From Nemopilema nomurai (lineage: Eukaryota; Cnidaria; Scyphozoa; Rhizostomeae; Rhizostomatidae), in assembly GCA_003864495.1 (NCBI GenBank), contig ML133496.1, forward strand, positions 2,323,631 to 2,387,630: DNA of 64,000 nucleotides, written 5' to 3'. Made by a program: the position numbers and the translations under genes. The first letter of the stretch is position 1; each line of letters starts with the position of its first letter. Below the pieces are notes generated by a model, which made no database searches, had not been told where the DNA came from, and saw nothing but the letters and a program-made list of their open reading frames with translations. This document shows positions 11,601-26,600 of the stretch, one piece after another.

Positions 11601-14600
11601 TTGCTTCAGATGGAATTCGGTATAATACTGGATATGTTATGGTAGTCCCTGAAGGAATGGTCTTTCATGGGAAGATTCCTCGACGATTTATTGAGAAGTG
11701 ATCGACTAACGGAGAATGAATCATTATTTGTTGCCATGAAAGACGGAGGTAAGTCGAGTTCTGAGCTCAAATAAATCGCCAGTTTTGCTCCAAATACTTA
11801 ACAGATAAACTCAACAGGCGTAGCCACAAACGTGCCTCCAATACAATGGGCAAAGCTGATTGGAATTCTACGTCACGCGGCCCCAGACTCCTAAGTTAGT
11901 ATGACTAGACGCGTCTTTGCATAAAGGCACGTCTTAGCTTAAAGGACCTTGTAAACAACGCTTCCTTTTATGATAACTTTCATGAAAGAGCCTTAAAAGA
12001 AAACGATTAGTTACGACGGATCAGATTCCTTGATCTATTCCTGTGCGATCTGCCAATAAAACCCGAGAAAGGAGTCTTGGTTTGGTATCTATACTTTTGG
12101 TCTTCCGCCTTCTGAAATACAAATATTGTAAATAAACGTAGACTTCTTTACAAAACACCGACTGCAAGAAAGATAGGTCATAAAGGTTGCGTTATGAGCG
12201 GCCAATATTCAGTTGAGTAAGCTGAGGAGTAATTACTGGACAACGCCTATAGAGATCAAGGATTTAAGTTTGACAACAATGTTTTACATTGTCAAAATCG
12301 GGTACCCTTTGTAAATCAATTTATCATCTTCTATGTCTACAGAACATGTTTTTGATGGAAGGTATACTTTCCAGTTTGATAGAAATATTTCGAGTTAGAC
12401 ATACCCGGCTGCATGAAATGGCAATACACTTTAATGCCTGCACTGAAGAATGAAGAAGCTTTCACCAGTCTATCGATAGCAAGGGGTTAACACCTAGACC
12501 TGACCGAATTAGGCCTGCAAGTCCAGAATAAAATGATTTTTTACTGTGTCTTATGTTCTTCAAGGACATTAAAATCACAGACTTTAAGATTAACGAAGCA
12601 AAGTATACTTCTTGATATCTCTTTTGATTTGAGGAAAGTCCATATTTCCAAAAACTGAATACATGAGTCATCTTTTACTATTCTAAGGTTGAAATTTTCT
12701 GGTATAAATCTTATTCAAACAAATATATAAAAAAGAAAGATAAAGGGGAACATCCAAACTAATCCAAATTAATCCAAACCAATCCAAACCAATCAAAACT
12801 CTTTAGTTTAATCTATCTTGATTTTATGCCATGAAGTCTTGAGTGTGATTGGCAAATGTAGTTGTAGTTAGATGCCTTTTGGATCCATGCCCTTCAAAAC
12901 AACATACTTTTATCTATAATATTAAGCATTTATCTATAATTTTTATCAACTATATTCTTCACCATCGTAGAATTCATAATTGTTGTTTCTGCTATGTAAA
13001 TCGACGATATAAGCCAATCACATAGATTCTAGCTAGAACCACCTAAGAATCCATTGTTCACATCAGCCAATCACTATGGGGATAGGCTGCCTATACAGTT
13101 TACTTGCTATTTTTGAAGCCTCTATGTTCGCATTATAATCTCTATGCCAGCCTCCCAACTACATATAAAAGGATTATCTGCTGACATTCTTGCAATATGT
13201 GTTTCCAATACTAGACACTCGTTCATTTTATTTTGGTATTAATTCTTCTTAGCCTGGCCTTGAAGTGACTTCACCAGAAAATGCGAAAAATGTTCATCTT
13301 TCCAGACCAACCGTAGTTATCTTCAAAGTACTGACTTGGTTCTCTGTCAGCAAGCAAAATGCCATTGCCCACAAATCCTCTTAGCCAAATGCACCGTTTG
13401 ATGAAAGCAATGGGTGTTCCTCAGCCATAAAATTCCACAGGTATTGTGTAACATAAAGCATTGCTGAATAGAAACGAAGAAGCATGCACAAAGAGACCTT
13501 CTCACACCCCAAGTTGCACCGACGGTGTTTCAAGGAAATAGACATATATACTCAGGCAGTTTTAGGCATATATGAATTAGGAATTATTCAAGCTGTAGAA
13601 TGGCACACCAATAACAACCCAGACTGACGTCATCTCCAGAGATGTGTCCAGGACCGTCAAGAGGGAGGGCTAGGCCCCGAAGGGCAACCATGGGCCCCTA
13701 ACTTTTTGAATTTAGGGGGCCCCAAGAAAAAAAAATTGTTAAACCAATACAAAATGCTCTTGATGAATTGAGTAGCATGGCACATTGGCATATTTTAGGT
13801 GGCCCTATCAACTTTGAACCCAGGGCCCCGGCAGTCGTAAAAGTATTATTCTAAGAAAGATCTATGAAACAGGAACGTACTTGAGCCTTGAACTATGTAA
13901 TTCTCCGGGGCCTACGCTTACTCTCGACGCCCTTGGTGGGTGTGTGTCGATTGGGACAAAGAGGGAGGGGGGGGGGGAATTGCTTCTCAAAGCAACATTA
14001 AATGCCTTTAGTTTTGATATTGTTTGCAAAACATTATGACTTTGCAAGAAAACTCGAAGAAGAGTAAGAATAGACAACTTGTTAGTCATTTCCAGTCAGT
14101 TAACTTTTTGACATTTTTATGTCTCAGCTTGAAGATTCACTGTGCTACCCACATAAATGGCGAGTCCCCCCCCCTCATACAAAGCAGACAAGTCTCCAGT
14201 AATGATTAACTGTTTTTAATGACCACTACTGAAATAGCCACTACTTCATAATTTGTATATCATTCATGATATTATCAGTTGCTATCTTTAATGCTATCAT
14301 TACGCAAGATGCTTTGTTAGAAAGAAAGCGACTCAATGTGGCAATACTTGTTTTAACCCTCCATTTCGTTAATAACAGCCTTGCTTTTGTCCATTAAGTA
14401 CAATTTTCTACTAATTGAACTGAATGGCATTGTGTTGAATTGAATGATAAATGTACCAAAGAAGCTTCATTTTAACTTCCTGCAGTCGACATAAAATAGC
14501 ACTGATCCCATTTTGTCACTCATGTTTTTCACATTATACACTCGTTACACAGTCGAAGAACTCTTCCGAGGATCCAGTAGACAGTATGCTGTTTGTGTTA

Positions 14601-17600
14601 TTTCAATCATTTAAAAACTCGAATCATTTACTTTTTGTTCTTCGTAAACCAATGCTACAGTATCAAAGACATTACAATAAAGACCAGCCTTTGCACTGAC
14701 TACGGCCTTTATGCATCGGAGTTCCTGAATCAGATTCTGACTGCCCTCGAAACCATCACTTTTAATTGATTAAATCCGATGGCTGAATACGATGACGCTT
14801 AATCCTTTTATTTTTAGACAGAACGTTAGAAGAACACGGACCTAAAAGTCAGCCGTTTCCTCTTCTGTTTGATGAGTAGGAAAGTTTGTAACAAGCTTAG
14901 TTTTCTTTTAATTTTCCTTTCTTACACTCAAACAAAAGGCTTTTTGGAAATTCTCCAGCAAGCGATTGCCCCTTAAACCACGGGGGGGAATGTTATCCTC
15001 CTCCGTGCACTGTTTTCTAGGCACATTGAGCGATAGAAGATTCCTCAAGGATAGGACCTTGAAAACTAAACTGAGAATATGAAAAATGCTAACCATTCCT
15101 TTCTGCAAATTTACGCGTAATATGTTTTCATTATTGGCAAAATGACAAGATCACATTACTTTACATTATCACATTATGACAAGATAGATATTTGAAATAA
15201 AAAAACAGATAGATAAAACAATGTTTATGATAGACAATGTTTCAGTCTTAAAACAATGATAGACAGTGTCTCAGGTAAAAATTTACCTGAAACATTGTTA
15301 ATGTAGTTAATTTTTCGAGAAACGGGAAATGAAAATGGAAGAGAAGTGCGAAGGAGCGGCAAATGAAAACAATCCTATTCAATTAATTAAATCCCTAGGT
15401 GATATCAATTCAATTCATCTGTACACATGCTGTGAGAAAACAAAGCGCGCTTTCTTTGACCGATTTCAATCGTATACTCCCATTGAGGAAGACAAGACAG
15501 GCTTGTCATGAAAAAATAAATCTTTGCACGTTGAAAATTCACTAATCGACGTTTTCATGGCCTTATTGGATCAGAAAAGCCAGAGAACAAAACCACGCTA
15601 AGTGAGTTATTTGAGAACGGATTGCTATTTGGAGACCTGTTTGAAGACGGGAGCGGCTGCCCCGCGAATAGGTAGACCAGTTTCCAACGCGAGCTGTTGG
15701 CTTTGCTCATAAACTTCTGCATAAACTGTTTGTCTGTGGGAAAATACTCAAACCAAATGGAAAATGGAGATACTGATATTCTGGATGCATTTGATGAGAT
15801 ATGCGAAAGGTCGAGCCAAGCCAACAGGAAAAGGTATATCGCTTCGAGTTTAATTCTAAAGCTGTTTGTTTATCGAAATAAATTAGGCCTTGGCATTTCG
15901 AAAGAAAACAGACAGAAGGAAGTACTAATTATGACCGCGCCTTCCATGTTTGTTCATATAAACTATGACCTCACTTTATAAGATTTAATATTAGTTTGTT
16001 CTCTGAATCTTTGATCATTCGATTCGTTATTTTTTTTATATTTGTTGTTGGTTCAAATTCTATAATTTCAATGGAGTTATATTTACTTTTGATTTTTATT
16101 TTTTGTTTTGTCTATGTGCCCATTTTCTACTCTTTTGATGAATAATAATTGGTTATTTAGCATTGTTGAAAACTCTTTATCGTGGTTGGATCAATTTGAC
16201 AAATAGTTGGCAGGATAACTTTACGAGGTGTAAAGAGTAACGGATAATGAATTGTGGACAGAAGCTGCAAATAAAAAGAGTTATTGAATCGCATCTCTAA
16301 AATAATGTTTAACTTCCATATCCCGTGTCTACAATTGAATCTATGAATATTTGCGGAAGGGGAAATGTTGGATTTTCCTAGGCGCTTTGTAATCGTGCGA
16401 CAAGAGGGATGTTTGTAGGCGATTGTAAAGCGGTCACTTCAGCGATCCAAGTGGGCTGAGCTGTAGGACTTGTCTATTGTTCTTGGTACAACAAGGGTCA
16501 TTAAAAGTTAAAGGTGTAGCATATATTCATTGTGTTTTTCCGATCGCCAGTCTGTGCTAGAGACCGAGATATTTACAGCCCAGACAAGTGTTTGATATGA
16601 TCGTCATGGGGAGTATTATCATCTGAGAAAAGCTGAAAGGAATGACCATGTTAGGTCATGGAAACAAGCTGAATGTTTCGGAAACTGACAGGGTATAATG
16701 TGATGAGACACGTGTTCTTGGTACTATTTGAATGTGGGGGAGGGGATTATATGTGGAGGTGTCAAAGTGTATGTGGTCAAATCATAATGCCCCTAATGAA
16801 ATAAAAGAGCTGTAGATTTGGTGTAAAATATTGATTTAAAGCAGATTTGCCAAGTAGTGAAATTTTTAAGGAAGTCTTTATGACTAAGTTATTGACAAGC
16901 ATGTTAGTGATTTATCATCCATAGCTGAAGTTCAGAGAGTCAGTTACCCCTGCATGTTTCTGAAACATGATCTGTGCTCACTAAAGGTGTCCCCATCAGA
17001 GTGCCTTTCAAAATTGCAGCTTGTTCTACTCATATAGTCTATGTGACTCCTAGATTCAGGTTATCCATGTACTATGATAGACAGTTATTGTCTTAAATTG
17101 GGTCCCACTTTAAGCCTTAACAGTCTATTCTCCATGGTAGCAAATCCCTCAGGCTCTGCTAGTAATTTTCCTGAGGTTACTGGAAAAGCAGCTGTATTCA
17201 GCTGTGGTAATTTTGTATGAGACTTTTCCTGATAGTATCTCATACATGGCATATGCATGTTAAAGGCAATAATCTTCAATGAATTTATGATGTATAACTG
17301 CCTGGAAAACAGCTGGTCTCTTAGGTTTCCATGATTTTTTAAGGAATGGGGTCTATTATGATTTTGGAACAGTAGTGGTAGTTTCTTTTGTAGGAAGGCT
17401 CAGCAGCAAGAGTGATTATCCTATGTCCATATTTCTATTTGGAGCAAGATGTTCATACTTCAAATATATATTTGTTGGTAGCTTCCAAAATTGCATTGCT
17501 TAAAAGATCACCCCCTCCCCCCTACTCTTTTTCTTTTAAACTTTTTCATCAATTATGCAGCCCAAGAGTCTTTTAACATAGGTTGCTGGTTTAATAACTC

Positions 17601-20600
17601 CTGTGTTGCAATGCTGTTTGCATCTGGAAATTGATTGATTAGATTTTGACCCTAGAAATAAGTTGTATAGAAACATGAATTTACTGTTTCATCTTCAACA
17701 ATTTTGTGCACCCCAAGAAAAGTGTGCCCCATAAGCTTTTCCAAGCACTGTTAATGCCTAATATTGCCTCAACCCTTCAAGCTTTTAGGTTAATGTTTTT
17801 GTCATATTGAATGCTGTGGCCCTAAAGGTTTTCTGTACTGAAACTAAAACTTCAAACCTTCTTATTAGTAACATTTCACTAGGCCACTTTATTTACATTG
17901 GGAAAGGCTTGGTAAAAAGTTTCTGGTGTGATTTTCACAGCCACCAACTACAAGGTATGAATCATCTTATGTATCAATATTTAATTAGGAAAAATCCTAG
18001 TATGGGATTCTTCTCCAAGATGTATTGTTTTCTTTGTTGATATGTTTAAAGCCAATTTAATAGCTTTTACATCAAAATGCTTTCACATTATAGGCCATCA
18101 CCTTTCACATCTCTCATTGCTTTGTATAAAGTTCAACCCAACTCAGAGGATTTTTATGAAATAAAGCTATTTGTCTGTCCCTAGATCTGAAAAAATGACA
18201 TTGAAATGAGTCTTCACATTTCCACCTGCTGACTTGACTGGCGAGATGTGAAATTAAATTTTCTTGTGTCAAAACTAATCTGAGGTTGAGCATAAATTAC
18301 TTTACCATGCAACAGATCAACTTTTGTTGAAACAAATATTAGTTCTGTAAGTTATGAATGCAGCTGGGAATCTCATTAATGAAAACCAACTGTTTGTTTA
18401 AGATCTGCTGAAGTTCTCAAATACCAGAATATCTGGATGAAGTTTAAACCTATTAGCATGAAAATCGTTGCCAACTGTTAGCTAGATACGAAATTGGTAA
18501 GGAATTTTGGAGTGGATCATTGTTTTTCTGAATTTCGGACAGGAAATAACCAACCTTCCAAGCTAGATCTATTTTGCAATTGCATTAGCCAAGAGATTTC
18601 TGCAATATTTTCATTTGAGTATATTTCCCTTTGAGAACATTTGGCCTAAAATACTTTTGGCGTTCAGCGATGAAGTTCTTGAATTACAGGGCGTGATGAA
18701 GCCAGGATGAATAACACCTTCCCGTTAGAAAAATTATAATGAAAAAGGAAGGTTGTAATTCATTACCGACCTCGTGGGGATTAGCGGTCCGGTTTGCCTG
18801 TCAGTAAAGGATTTAAGGGATATAATCTGCGGTAATTGTAGAACCGGGTTTATGATTACTCTATCGCAACCCAGATGCCGCCCGAAAATTCTTTTGCCCT
18901 GACGCTATTGTTAGAATAAAATTAATAAATCAATAGATCACGTGCAAGAGCTCTTTGTTATAGCACTAGATTATCAACCGGACGTGAAATGATATCACAC
19001 CTACGTCACACCTACGTCACACCCGCGTCACACCCACTTTCCGCACAATTCAATCAAGCATGTTTTACTTGAACATGGGGGAGGAAGTTTAAAAATTACG
19101 ACAGTTAGTTGGGTTTCGCGATTTTAAAGCCGGGTTCAGACAAACAAGGAATGCAAACTGTGAGGTTGTTTTCTAATGGTTGCCATTTTCTAAAGGCCTT
19201 TGGCGAAGAATTCGAATGTTAAGATTTCAGAACAAAGCGTATTCAAGTTAGTATGCGTAAACATTGGTGTCTATCGTAAATAGATTTTAGCAACAAATGC
19301 CAAGCATGCATTTTTATTTGATTTTACCGTCCAGTGTTTTGAAAACATTGTAGTCTACTGGTTTTGATATGCGGTAGCTCTGTTCTAATGCACTCTGCCA
19401 GAACAAACGGACTGGGCACTAATCACGTGCATTGTTGTTTAGGTTGTTGTCGTTGTTATAGTTATGTTCGAGAATCAGTCAGTAGCCAATTTCACAACGA
19501 GTCGCAGGTCTATTTCACTCCCTCATTTCGTGACCCACTCGAGAGTTAGGCCGTATTAACCCCTATATATCTCCATCTACGCATATAATCAGTAAAGCCC
19601 ACAGGGTCAGCAAGAGTCACAAGATATGTGTCATGACCATAGCAAGGGCATGAGTCAAATGGAAGAGTTAGACTTGAAAGAGACGGATGGGGGGAGGGGG
19701 AGGGGTGTATTGTGTTGCAGATGACCGTTATATCTCCAACTCCAGCCCAAACAGAGAACATGCTTTTGCAATTCATGTAAGATAAAACAATGATTTGGTT
19801 AGGGCAAGAAAAAGTGTCAGACGAGTCAAGTTTCATTTTGCCAGCCGACACGGTCCTTTTGGTTTGTGTTGCATAGAATGAGACGTTTCTAACTGGCTTC
19901 TCCGAGTTAAACGTTTGATACCTTCTTCAAAGAGTTGATTTAATACGTTCTTCAAAGAGCTTTCTCCACTACCTAGAAGGTTTGCCTGAAATCCGTGTGG
20001 TTTGCCTTTTGATTGAAATGATTTAACTGAAAGATGCCCTGAAGTGTTAGAGCCAACATAACTTTGAAGAGATGCATAAACTAATGATTTCCTCATCACC
20101 TATGAGCAAAATTTTTCTGTCGAAAGCCCCGCTTCGTTATCTGTCGAAAGCAACTTTGTTTTGTTCGAAACCTTATTTTGTTGTTTCATTTTTCATATCA
20201 TGAAATGTGGTTTAATATCTTGCCTGGAAAACCAAATAGATTGTCAGTCATAGATTATTTTAATGCAATTTAATTTGGTCCCCGAGTTGTTTTGCACTTA
20301 CGCCTGATTTGATCACCAAGCAGTCAGGTTTCCTTGACACAAGATTCGTTCTAATTATGAACTTATAACATTGTATGTACAACAATTTCTTTCGACATTG
20401 TCATTCATATCCTGCTACGCCCTTAATCGTTTTAAATTTAAAACTTTGTTAGCTACTTTAAACCACCAAATTTATTTCTCTTAAGGTAAAGCTTCAAATG
20501 AAAACTAGACGAATTGGATCATTTTAATCTAACTAATAAGGCTGTTTTGAATAACTGGTACAATTTTTTCTCTTTTTCTGAATGCTATGTAATTTGATGT

Positions 20601-23600
20601 TTTGAAATCGTTCTTTGAAACGTGATCAGTTTTTCTGTTAAGAATCTTTCGGACCACGTCTGTGTTTTGGATATTTAACAAGACTTAAAAGGCTAGAAGC
20701 AAAACACAATATTGCAACAAAATGTTGAGAAGATTTATGTAACGGATTAAACGCCCACGTGAAGATTCGATTAGACATGTGACCGAGTGTACATGCAGAA
20801 TCCTTCGCAAGCTACAGTTGTAATATGTATCCTAAATATAAGTTTATATGCTGATATATATATAAGTATTACTAAGTATACTGCGCCTTCAGAACTAAGC
20901 ATGCGTGTTAATTACTGTGCGCGAAGGTGCATCAGCAGAGGGCAAGCAGCACCATTAGAGGGAGAGGCCCCCATGTAGATGGCTGCAGAAAAAATATATT
21001 CGGGCCAGCTTCTGCTTTTGGGCCTAAGGCCTTTTGGGCAAGTCTACATTCGTCTTGATCATGTTAAATCTAAATTTGACTTTGGGTCTTACCCTGTTCT
21101 GTAAACGTGTCCCACTGCCCTACTTTACCCCCAGTAATAGTCAGTTGATCACACCGAATAAACAGCAGTGTTGAAAAGAACTGATCTCCATTGTCCATCT
21201 TGTATTGCACGAATAATCACACTGATAAACTGAACTTTGATTTTTAGGCCCGTGTCCAATGCAGAGTTAAGTTCAGGTTCAGCCTTAGTCCCGGATCTTC
21301 ATAATATTGACATTCCTGCTTGTGAATTTTGCTCGGATTTTTTGGGTGATAATTCCAACATCTTAAATAATAATAGTTTGACATGATTTTCTACGTTCTA
21401 ATTGTAGGGTGAAAAATTTTGCTGATCAAAGAATCAGAGTCAAGGCGAAAGGCCGACACGCGGCAACAAGAAACCCAGTCAAGAATCTTCAAGATCGCGG
21501 GGACCTCCGATCAGATACTGACGAGGTGGGTTTCAATGAGTGGTTTCATCTGAAAGCATCCGGGAGCTTTTTCGCGAAGCCCTTGGTATCGAGCCTGGGT
21601 ACCAGTCCACCGCAATGCATCGACACTCTAGTTAGACCTAGTTCCGAGTAATGGCGTATAGGGAGAATTGTTTGTAAAAGGGAAATGATAAAGGTTAATG
21701 TTGTCATAATTCTGGCATTGGTGCCGAGAGCCCTTATAGTGCCAAAGCTCCCCAAGACGCTGCATGAAAAACATTGTAAATTGTAGTGAAACTTGTAAAG
21801 ACAGTTCTCAAGTCCTTGTACCCATACCCACAATTTCTAGGCCTCTTTGATGCCTCCCAGCTCCCGAAAGAAATTTTAATAGGAATTATCCTTGTAATGA
21901 CACGCTGTAATGACCTTCGTCTTTGACCTTTGGCCTTTTTCAAGCTCAGCTGCTTTCATAATTTGGCAATTTAAAAAACAGCTATTTTCACCATTTCCAG
22001 CCGGAAACGTAATATCCAACAAATGCAGTTTACGTTTAGCGAATTCATGAAGTTAATCCACAGGTCGTCTGGAAATGGAGGATAAGCGGTCTTAGCTATC
22101 ATAAAATTTTGTCCATTTTCACACAACATGCAATGTGTTTTGAGACCCGTTTACGGTTGATATGAAGTTTTCTGGTTTTGATATTTACGCCACATTTACT
22201 CTTTGGCTGCAACCCGAACGTCTAATTAAAATAAAGTCAGTTCTAGCTAAAGTTTTTCCCAATTAGTTTTTCTACAAGGGTTCGTAGGATTATTAAATTT
22301 TAAACAGGTTCGTTCTCTGCTAACTTTAACAGCTGTGGTCTCTGGTCAGTGGGGCTGGATTAGCGACAATAGATACCACAGTCACAAAGGTGCCAATGGC
22401 GCGACAATTGGGGAAATTTAGAAGACCTTAAACAAATATTCCCAAGATAGATCCTGTAGAACTATCCTTGTTAGGTTTTACGTCACTATTAAATCATGTG
22501 TTTCCCATGTGCTTACAACTCTACTTCTGATCAAATGATTTTTTAAAACAGCTCTTTTTAATTTTCACGTCACTATGACTTCACACTGTTTTCCTCATAT
22601 CTATCTGTGTGGTCACATAACTCTACTTCTAAACAAATGAATTTTAAAACAGCTCTTTTTTATTTTTACGTTATTATGACGTCATGATGGTTTTTTCATA
22701 GTACTTGTCTGTTGGCTCAACAAGCTCACACAATGATGTCAAGCTCATTGGAAGAAATAAGGTCATTGCCACTGGGAAAAGGCAGGGTATGTGCATCACT
22801 TTTCAAACAAGGCCGTTTTGGGAATCTTACCGTTGTTGAACACATGAAAGTCACCGACCATAACTTCTTTGACACGCTTCTAAAATGATCGACGTTTACT
22901 TCGAATCCCTTTGCATCGTAAGTCCCTGGCTGATGTTAATATACCTGGATTAAGAGATTAGGCCGGTTCAAAATGGCGCCACCAGCAACCTAATATCTGC
23001 CATTTATCGTTTACCCCTTCCTAAAAATTCGTTGTAGGCATTTTTTGGTTGTTTCGAGAACGTTTCATTGCAAAGAGTGATTACATATTCTTTTGTGGTG
23101 TTTAAAGCTACCTAAAAATTTCATGAGCTTTTGCATCTCATTTGCTCTGTAAGGAGCCTCTTTTCAAGGTGGGAGGGTATCCTCTTTTCCACAGCGAGGC
23201 TAGTTGAAGGTAGGTGTTTGTGTGTGAATAAGTGTGTGTTTAGTTGTAAGTTGGGTTTCTAGTTCAGCAAGTAGCTAACGCGGTGTGTCTGTTTTTCCTG
23301 ACCGCAGAGCGAAGTGATTTGGCAGATGATGCAAAGAAGGGCTTGGAAAGCAAAGAAGACCTCAAAGAGGCTTCTAAAGGACTCAAGCGAACATCAAAGG
23401 ACAAAGCTGGGATAAGCAAAGAGAGAATCAATCCGTATGATGGTGTAAAACCGGTCATGCTTTTGCAAGTCAAGGGTGTGTGCTTGGAATCTCTTGTTTA
23501 CTTTCTCAAAACAAGACCTCATTCACCCATGCAGGAAAGCTCATAGCTTGGCATTAACCAATAAACACGACGTTACGTCACATCACTTTTCATGGCACCG

Positions 23601-26600
23601 TAGTAGCTTGTCGGTCGATTCAATAAAAATCTCCCCTTTTACGATACAGAGTTTTCAGTGGCGCGTTTGTTAAGACTTTCAGCTAGTCCCATTGAATTTT
23701 CGGCAAAACATCTGCAAGCTATTTCGCTAATGTCTCAAATCAAGGTACTTTCGAGTAAGAATGTAAGTGGCATTCAAATCCATGTACCACCATGGATATC
23801 CTGTACTTAATGACTATTTCCTTAGCCAAATTGCTGCCATCTGCACCGCATTTTCATCTGCATTTGCCGAAGCGGCTGTTCTTTACGACTGTGCCTGTCA
23901 CGTCATTTGTAACAATCTTTGCAAGCCAAAACAACATGTTAGTTTATGGTATAGGAGGCGTGAAATCAGATCGAAAACTCTGTGTATCGTGTTGATTTTT
24001 AACCGAAATTCGTTGACCTTTCCTGTTGAATATAGACTCCGTGCATGTGACAATCAATTTGGGAATCATATTTAATCTTTCTTTATGCCTGAAAAACGGT
24101 CAGCTTTCAATTATCGTTTTTGTTATCTTCATTTGTTGCAAGCGCTGTCACTCCTTACTTCATGTATATAAATGTATACCTAATTTATAGTCGAGTAGAC
24201 GGATGTTCGGTGGTACTGAGCACAATAGTGAGTGCCTTCCTACATCGATGCGTATCCCCCATACACGTGAATATTTGATACATATTTTGTTTATCTACGC
24301 TTTTTGTTGTGTATAGGCTCGAGAAATGTTCAAACCAGATTGGTGGAGCCAAGTGTCAGCTCAATGAACAACGGTGATGTGTTTATTTTGGTCACGCCAA
24401 AGCACGTTCACCAATGGAATGGAAAATTTTGCAGCATCATGGAAAAGGCCAGGGTATGTAAAGCAATGTCTCAGTTTGACTTCATTCTTTCCCAGGGGTA
24501 ACATTACTTCGCAAACCTTGTTAAAATGTTAGAAAAATTATTAGCTAAATGTAGAATTTCAAATCGCCACCTGAATTTGGAGGGATGCTTGTGCTTGCCC
24601 TAGCAAGAGGGGTTTGTGGGACTCGTAAAAAGGGTCCAAAAGCGCAAAACTCGTTTTGTTCTTGCGATTCACCTATCAGTATATAATGAATGGGATAACA
24701 CATCGTGCTTCTCTGCCCCCATTCTCTGAAGCCAGGGGGCAGTTACCCCCACTGCGTCCTCTGTTGTTGCCCTTCCAGTTTTCTGTCGATGTTCTCTAAT
24801 TGTTCATGAATAATGTTTTTCAGCTCACCCTCTCATTCCTAAATTGATCCTTCCCTGGAAGCTGCCGAAATCTTTCCCTATAATTCCTTCCCCTCTTCTT
24901 ATCCCTTTCAACCGTCTAATATAGCTAAGCAATTTAATAATTCTCAAAGTAGCTATCTATGACATCACATGACCTATGCTGTTTACTGCGCCGATTTCCC
25001 ATCATTAATGCCTCTTCTTGCTTTTCGATGCAGGGTACTGAAATTACCAGCGTTATTCAGCAATGGAAAGAAATGAATTGTGAGGCGGATACAATCAATG
25101 TAATGGATCAAGGCAAGGAGAGGGACAACAGAGTGACGAAGATGTTTTGGAGTGCTCTAGGAGGCAAAGACAAGATTCAGAGTACGTTTTCATGTGAAAT
25201 ATTGGTGCTGTGACCCAGTATTATATTGTTCGCCAGGCGTTCTCTGTGATTTTATTTTCTCTCGTCTTCTTATGTTTTGATGTCTTTTTAGGTGATCAGC
25301 ATGTTTGAATATGTTTATGTATGATCATAAGGCTATTTCTTTTATGTTTTTTTATTTCACTTTTCATCACATCGTTTTAGGTAAAGATGATGTTCTTGAA
25401 GATGCAGATTACGAAAAGGGTATTTTGGAGTCAACGAAAATGTATGAGGTTGCAATGGAGGATGACGAGGATGCTGAATTATTATTACTGGACGAGTACA
25501 ATGGAAAGGTTCCGTCTAAGAAGTGGTTGTCCAGCGACAAGGTTCAAATTTGAATTTAATCTTCTTTTTAAAAAGTCTTTAGTCTGACCACATTATACAT
25601 TAGCGTTAAAGAAATATTTGTCATATAGAAATATCAGAGCAGTACCATTATCATATTATCGGTCATCATATGAAACTGTGGCTTCTGGTTAGGATGTTAT
25701 TTCCCAGGTTTCCCTAGTTTGCACCAGGAGAACAAATACCAGATCGGCTTTTTCTTAGAGCCGATTCGCATTATTTTGATTCGTTTATCCGAGCGAAGGC
25801 CAGATAAACTTAATGAAGAATTCTCAAGCTTTACACAAGTTACATATTTTGAAGATATGATCTTCATTTCTAACTGGGGTGGACGTGGTGAAAATCACGA
25901 TATTCTTTAAAGCATCAATATTGCACCCTCTAGGCCTACGTTTTGGACTTTGGTACTGAAGTGTACACGTGGATTGGAAGAGATTGCAAAGGAGGCCTAA
26001 GAAAGAAATCAACTGATTTGGGTCTCGAGGTTTTCGAAGAGGGATTCAAAACATCATCAGCTGTCAGCCCGCTTTTTCCGAATGAAGACAATCCGAAAGT
26101 GAGGAGAAGCGTACCGAGGCCGGAATGGGCCGTATTCGGAAAGATGACCGAGAAGTCCGAGAACGTCCTATTTAGAAGAAAATTTTACGATTGGCCTGAT
26201 CCTGTGGATTTGAAGCCGAAAACTGCTGAAAGCAAAGTTCATGAACAGGTATGGTTGAGATTTCGGTTTGCTCTCTTTCATGAAAGTACTGGTTGTCGTG
26301 AAAGCTGTTCAAGTTTGTGGTATATAGAACGGGACAGCTCTACGTCGTCACTTTCTTTTGCTTGATGACTGCATTAAGCGTGCAACTCGCAGTAGCAATT
26401 TACAGGCTGTCCCATTCCATAACTGTCTAATTCGAGTTTTAAATATGAATTTTACTCAGATGATTTAAGGAGGTGATAATATATGGCTCCACTTTTTGTA
26501 GCTAACGAGAGATTTAAGTGAATACCAGCCTGCAGTGGAACTGGAGCCGATTGATGGTCAAAAGATGGTGAAGGATTCCGATGAACCAATCATGATTGTA

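Larger units (their letters stand above)
9337..21407. other. 12-kb supervillin intron 2
   Basis: This is a long intron between exons joined AG|G in phase. It contains an inverted-repeat fragment (11112-11205), a 10-bp tandem repeat (12752-12799), a G-rich run near 13964-13978, coding-like but broken fragments (13249-13545 minus, 15329-15832 plus), a CRE-bearing 11-bp repeat (18995-19035) and a G-rich tract (19687-19707). I see no intact nested gene. A long intron directly after the disordered N-terminal exons would suit an alternative promoter that makes shorter isoforms, but I could not identify one. Confidence 0.6.

Noticed and set aside
13249..13545. Minus-strand text (RCIWLRGFVGNGILLADREP) interrupted by two TGA codons, suggesting a mitochondrial insert if TGA is Trp
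   Set aside because: The sequence resembles no mitochondrial protein I know, and a 57-codon open stretch is expected by chance on the scale of this window.
13646..13850. GGGCCC-rich block resembling the inverted-repeat elements
   Set aside because: I could not align its ends as inverted repeats or match it to the other copies; shared G/C runs alone are not enough.
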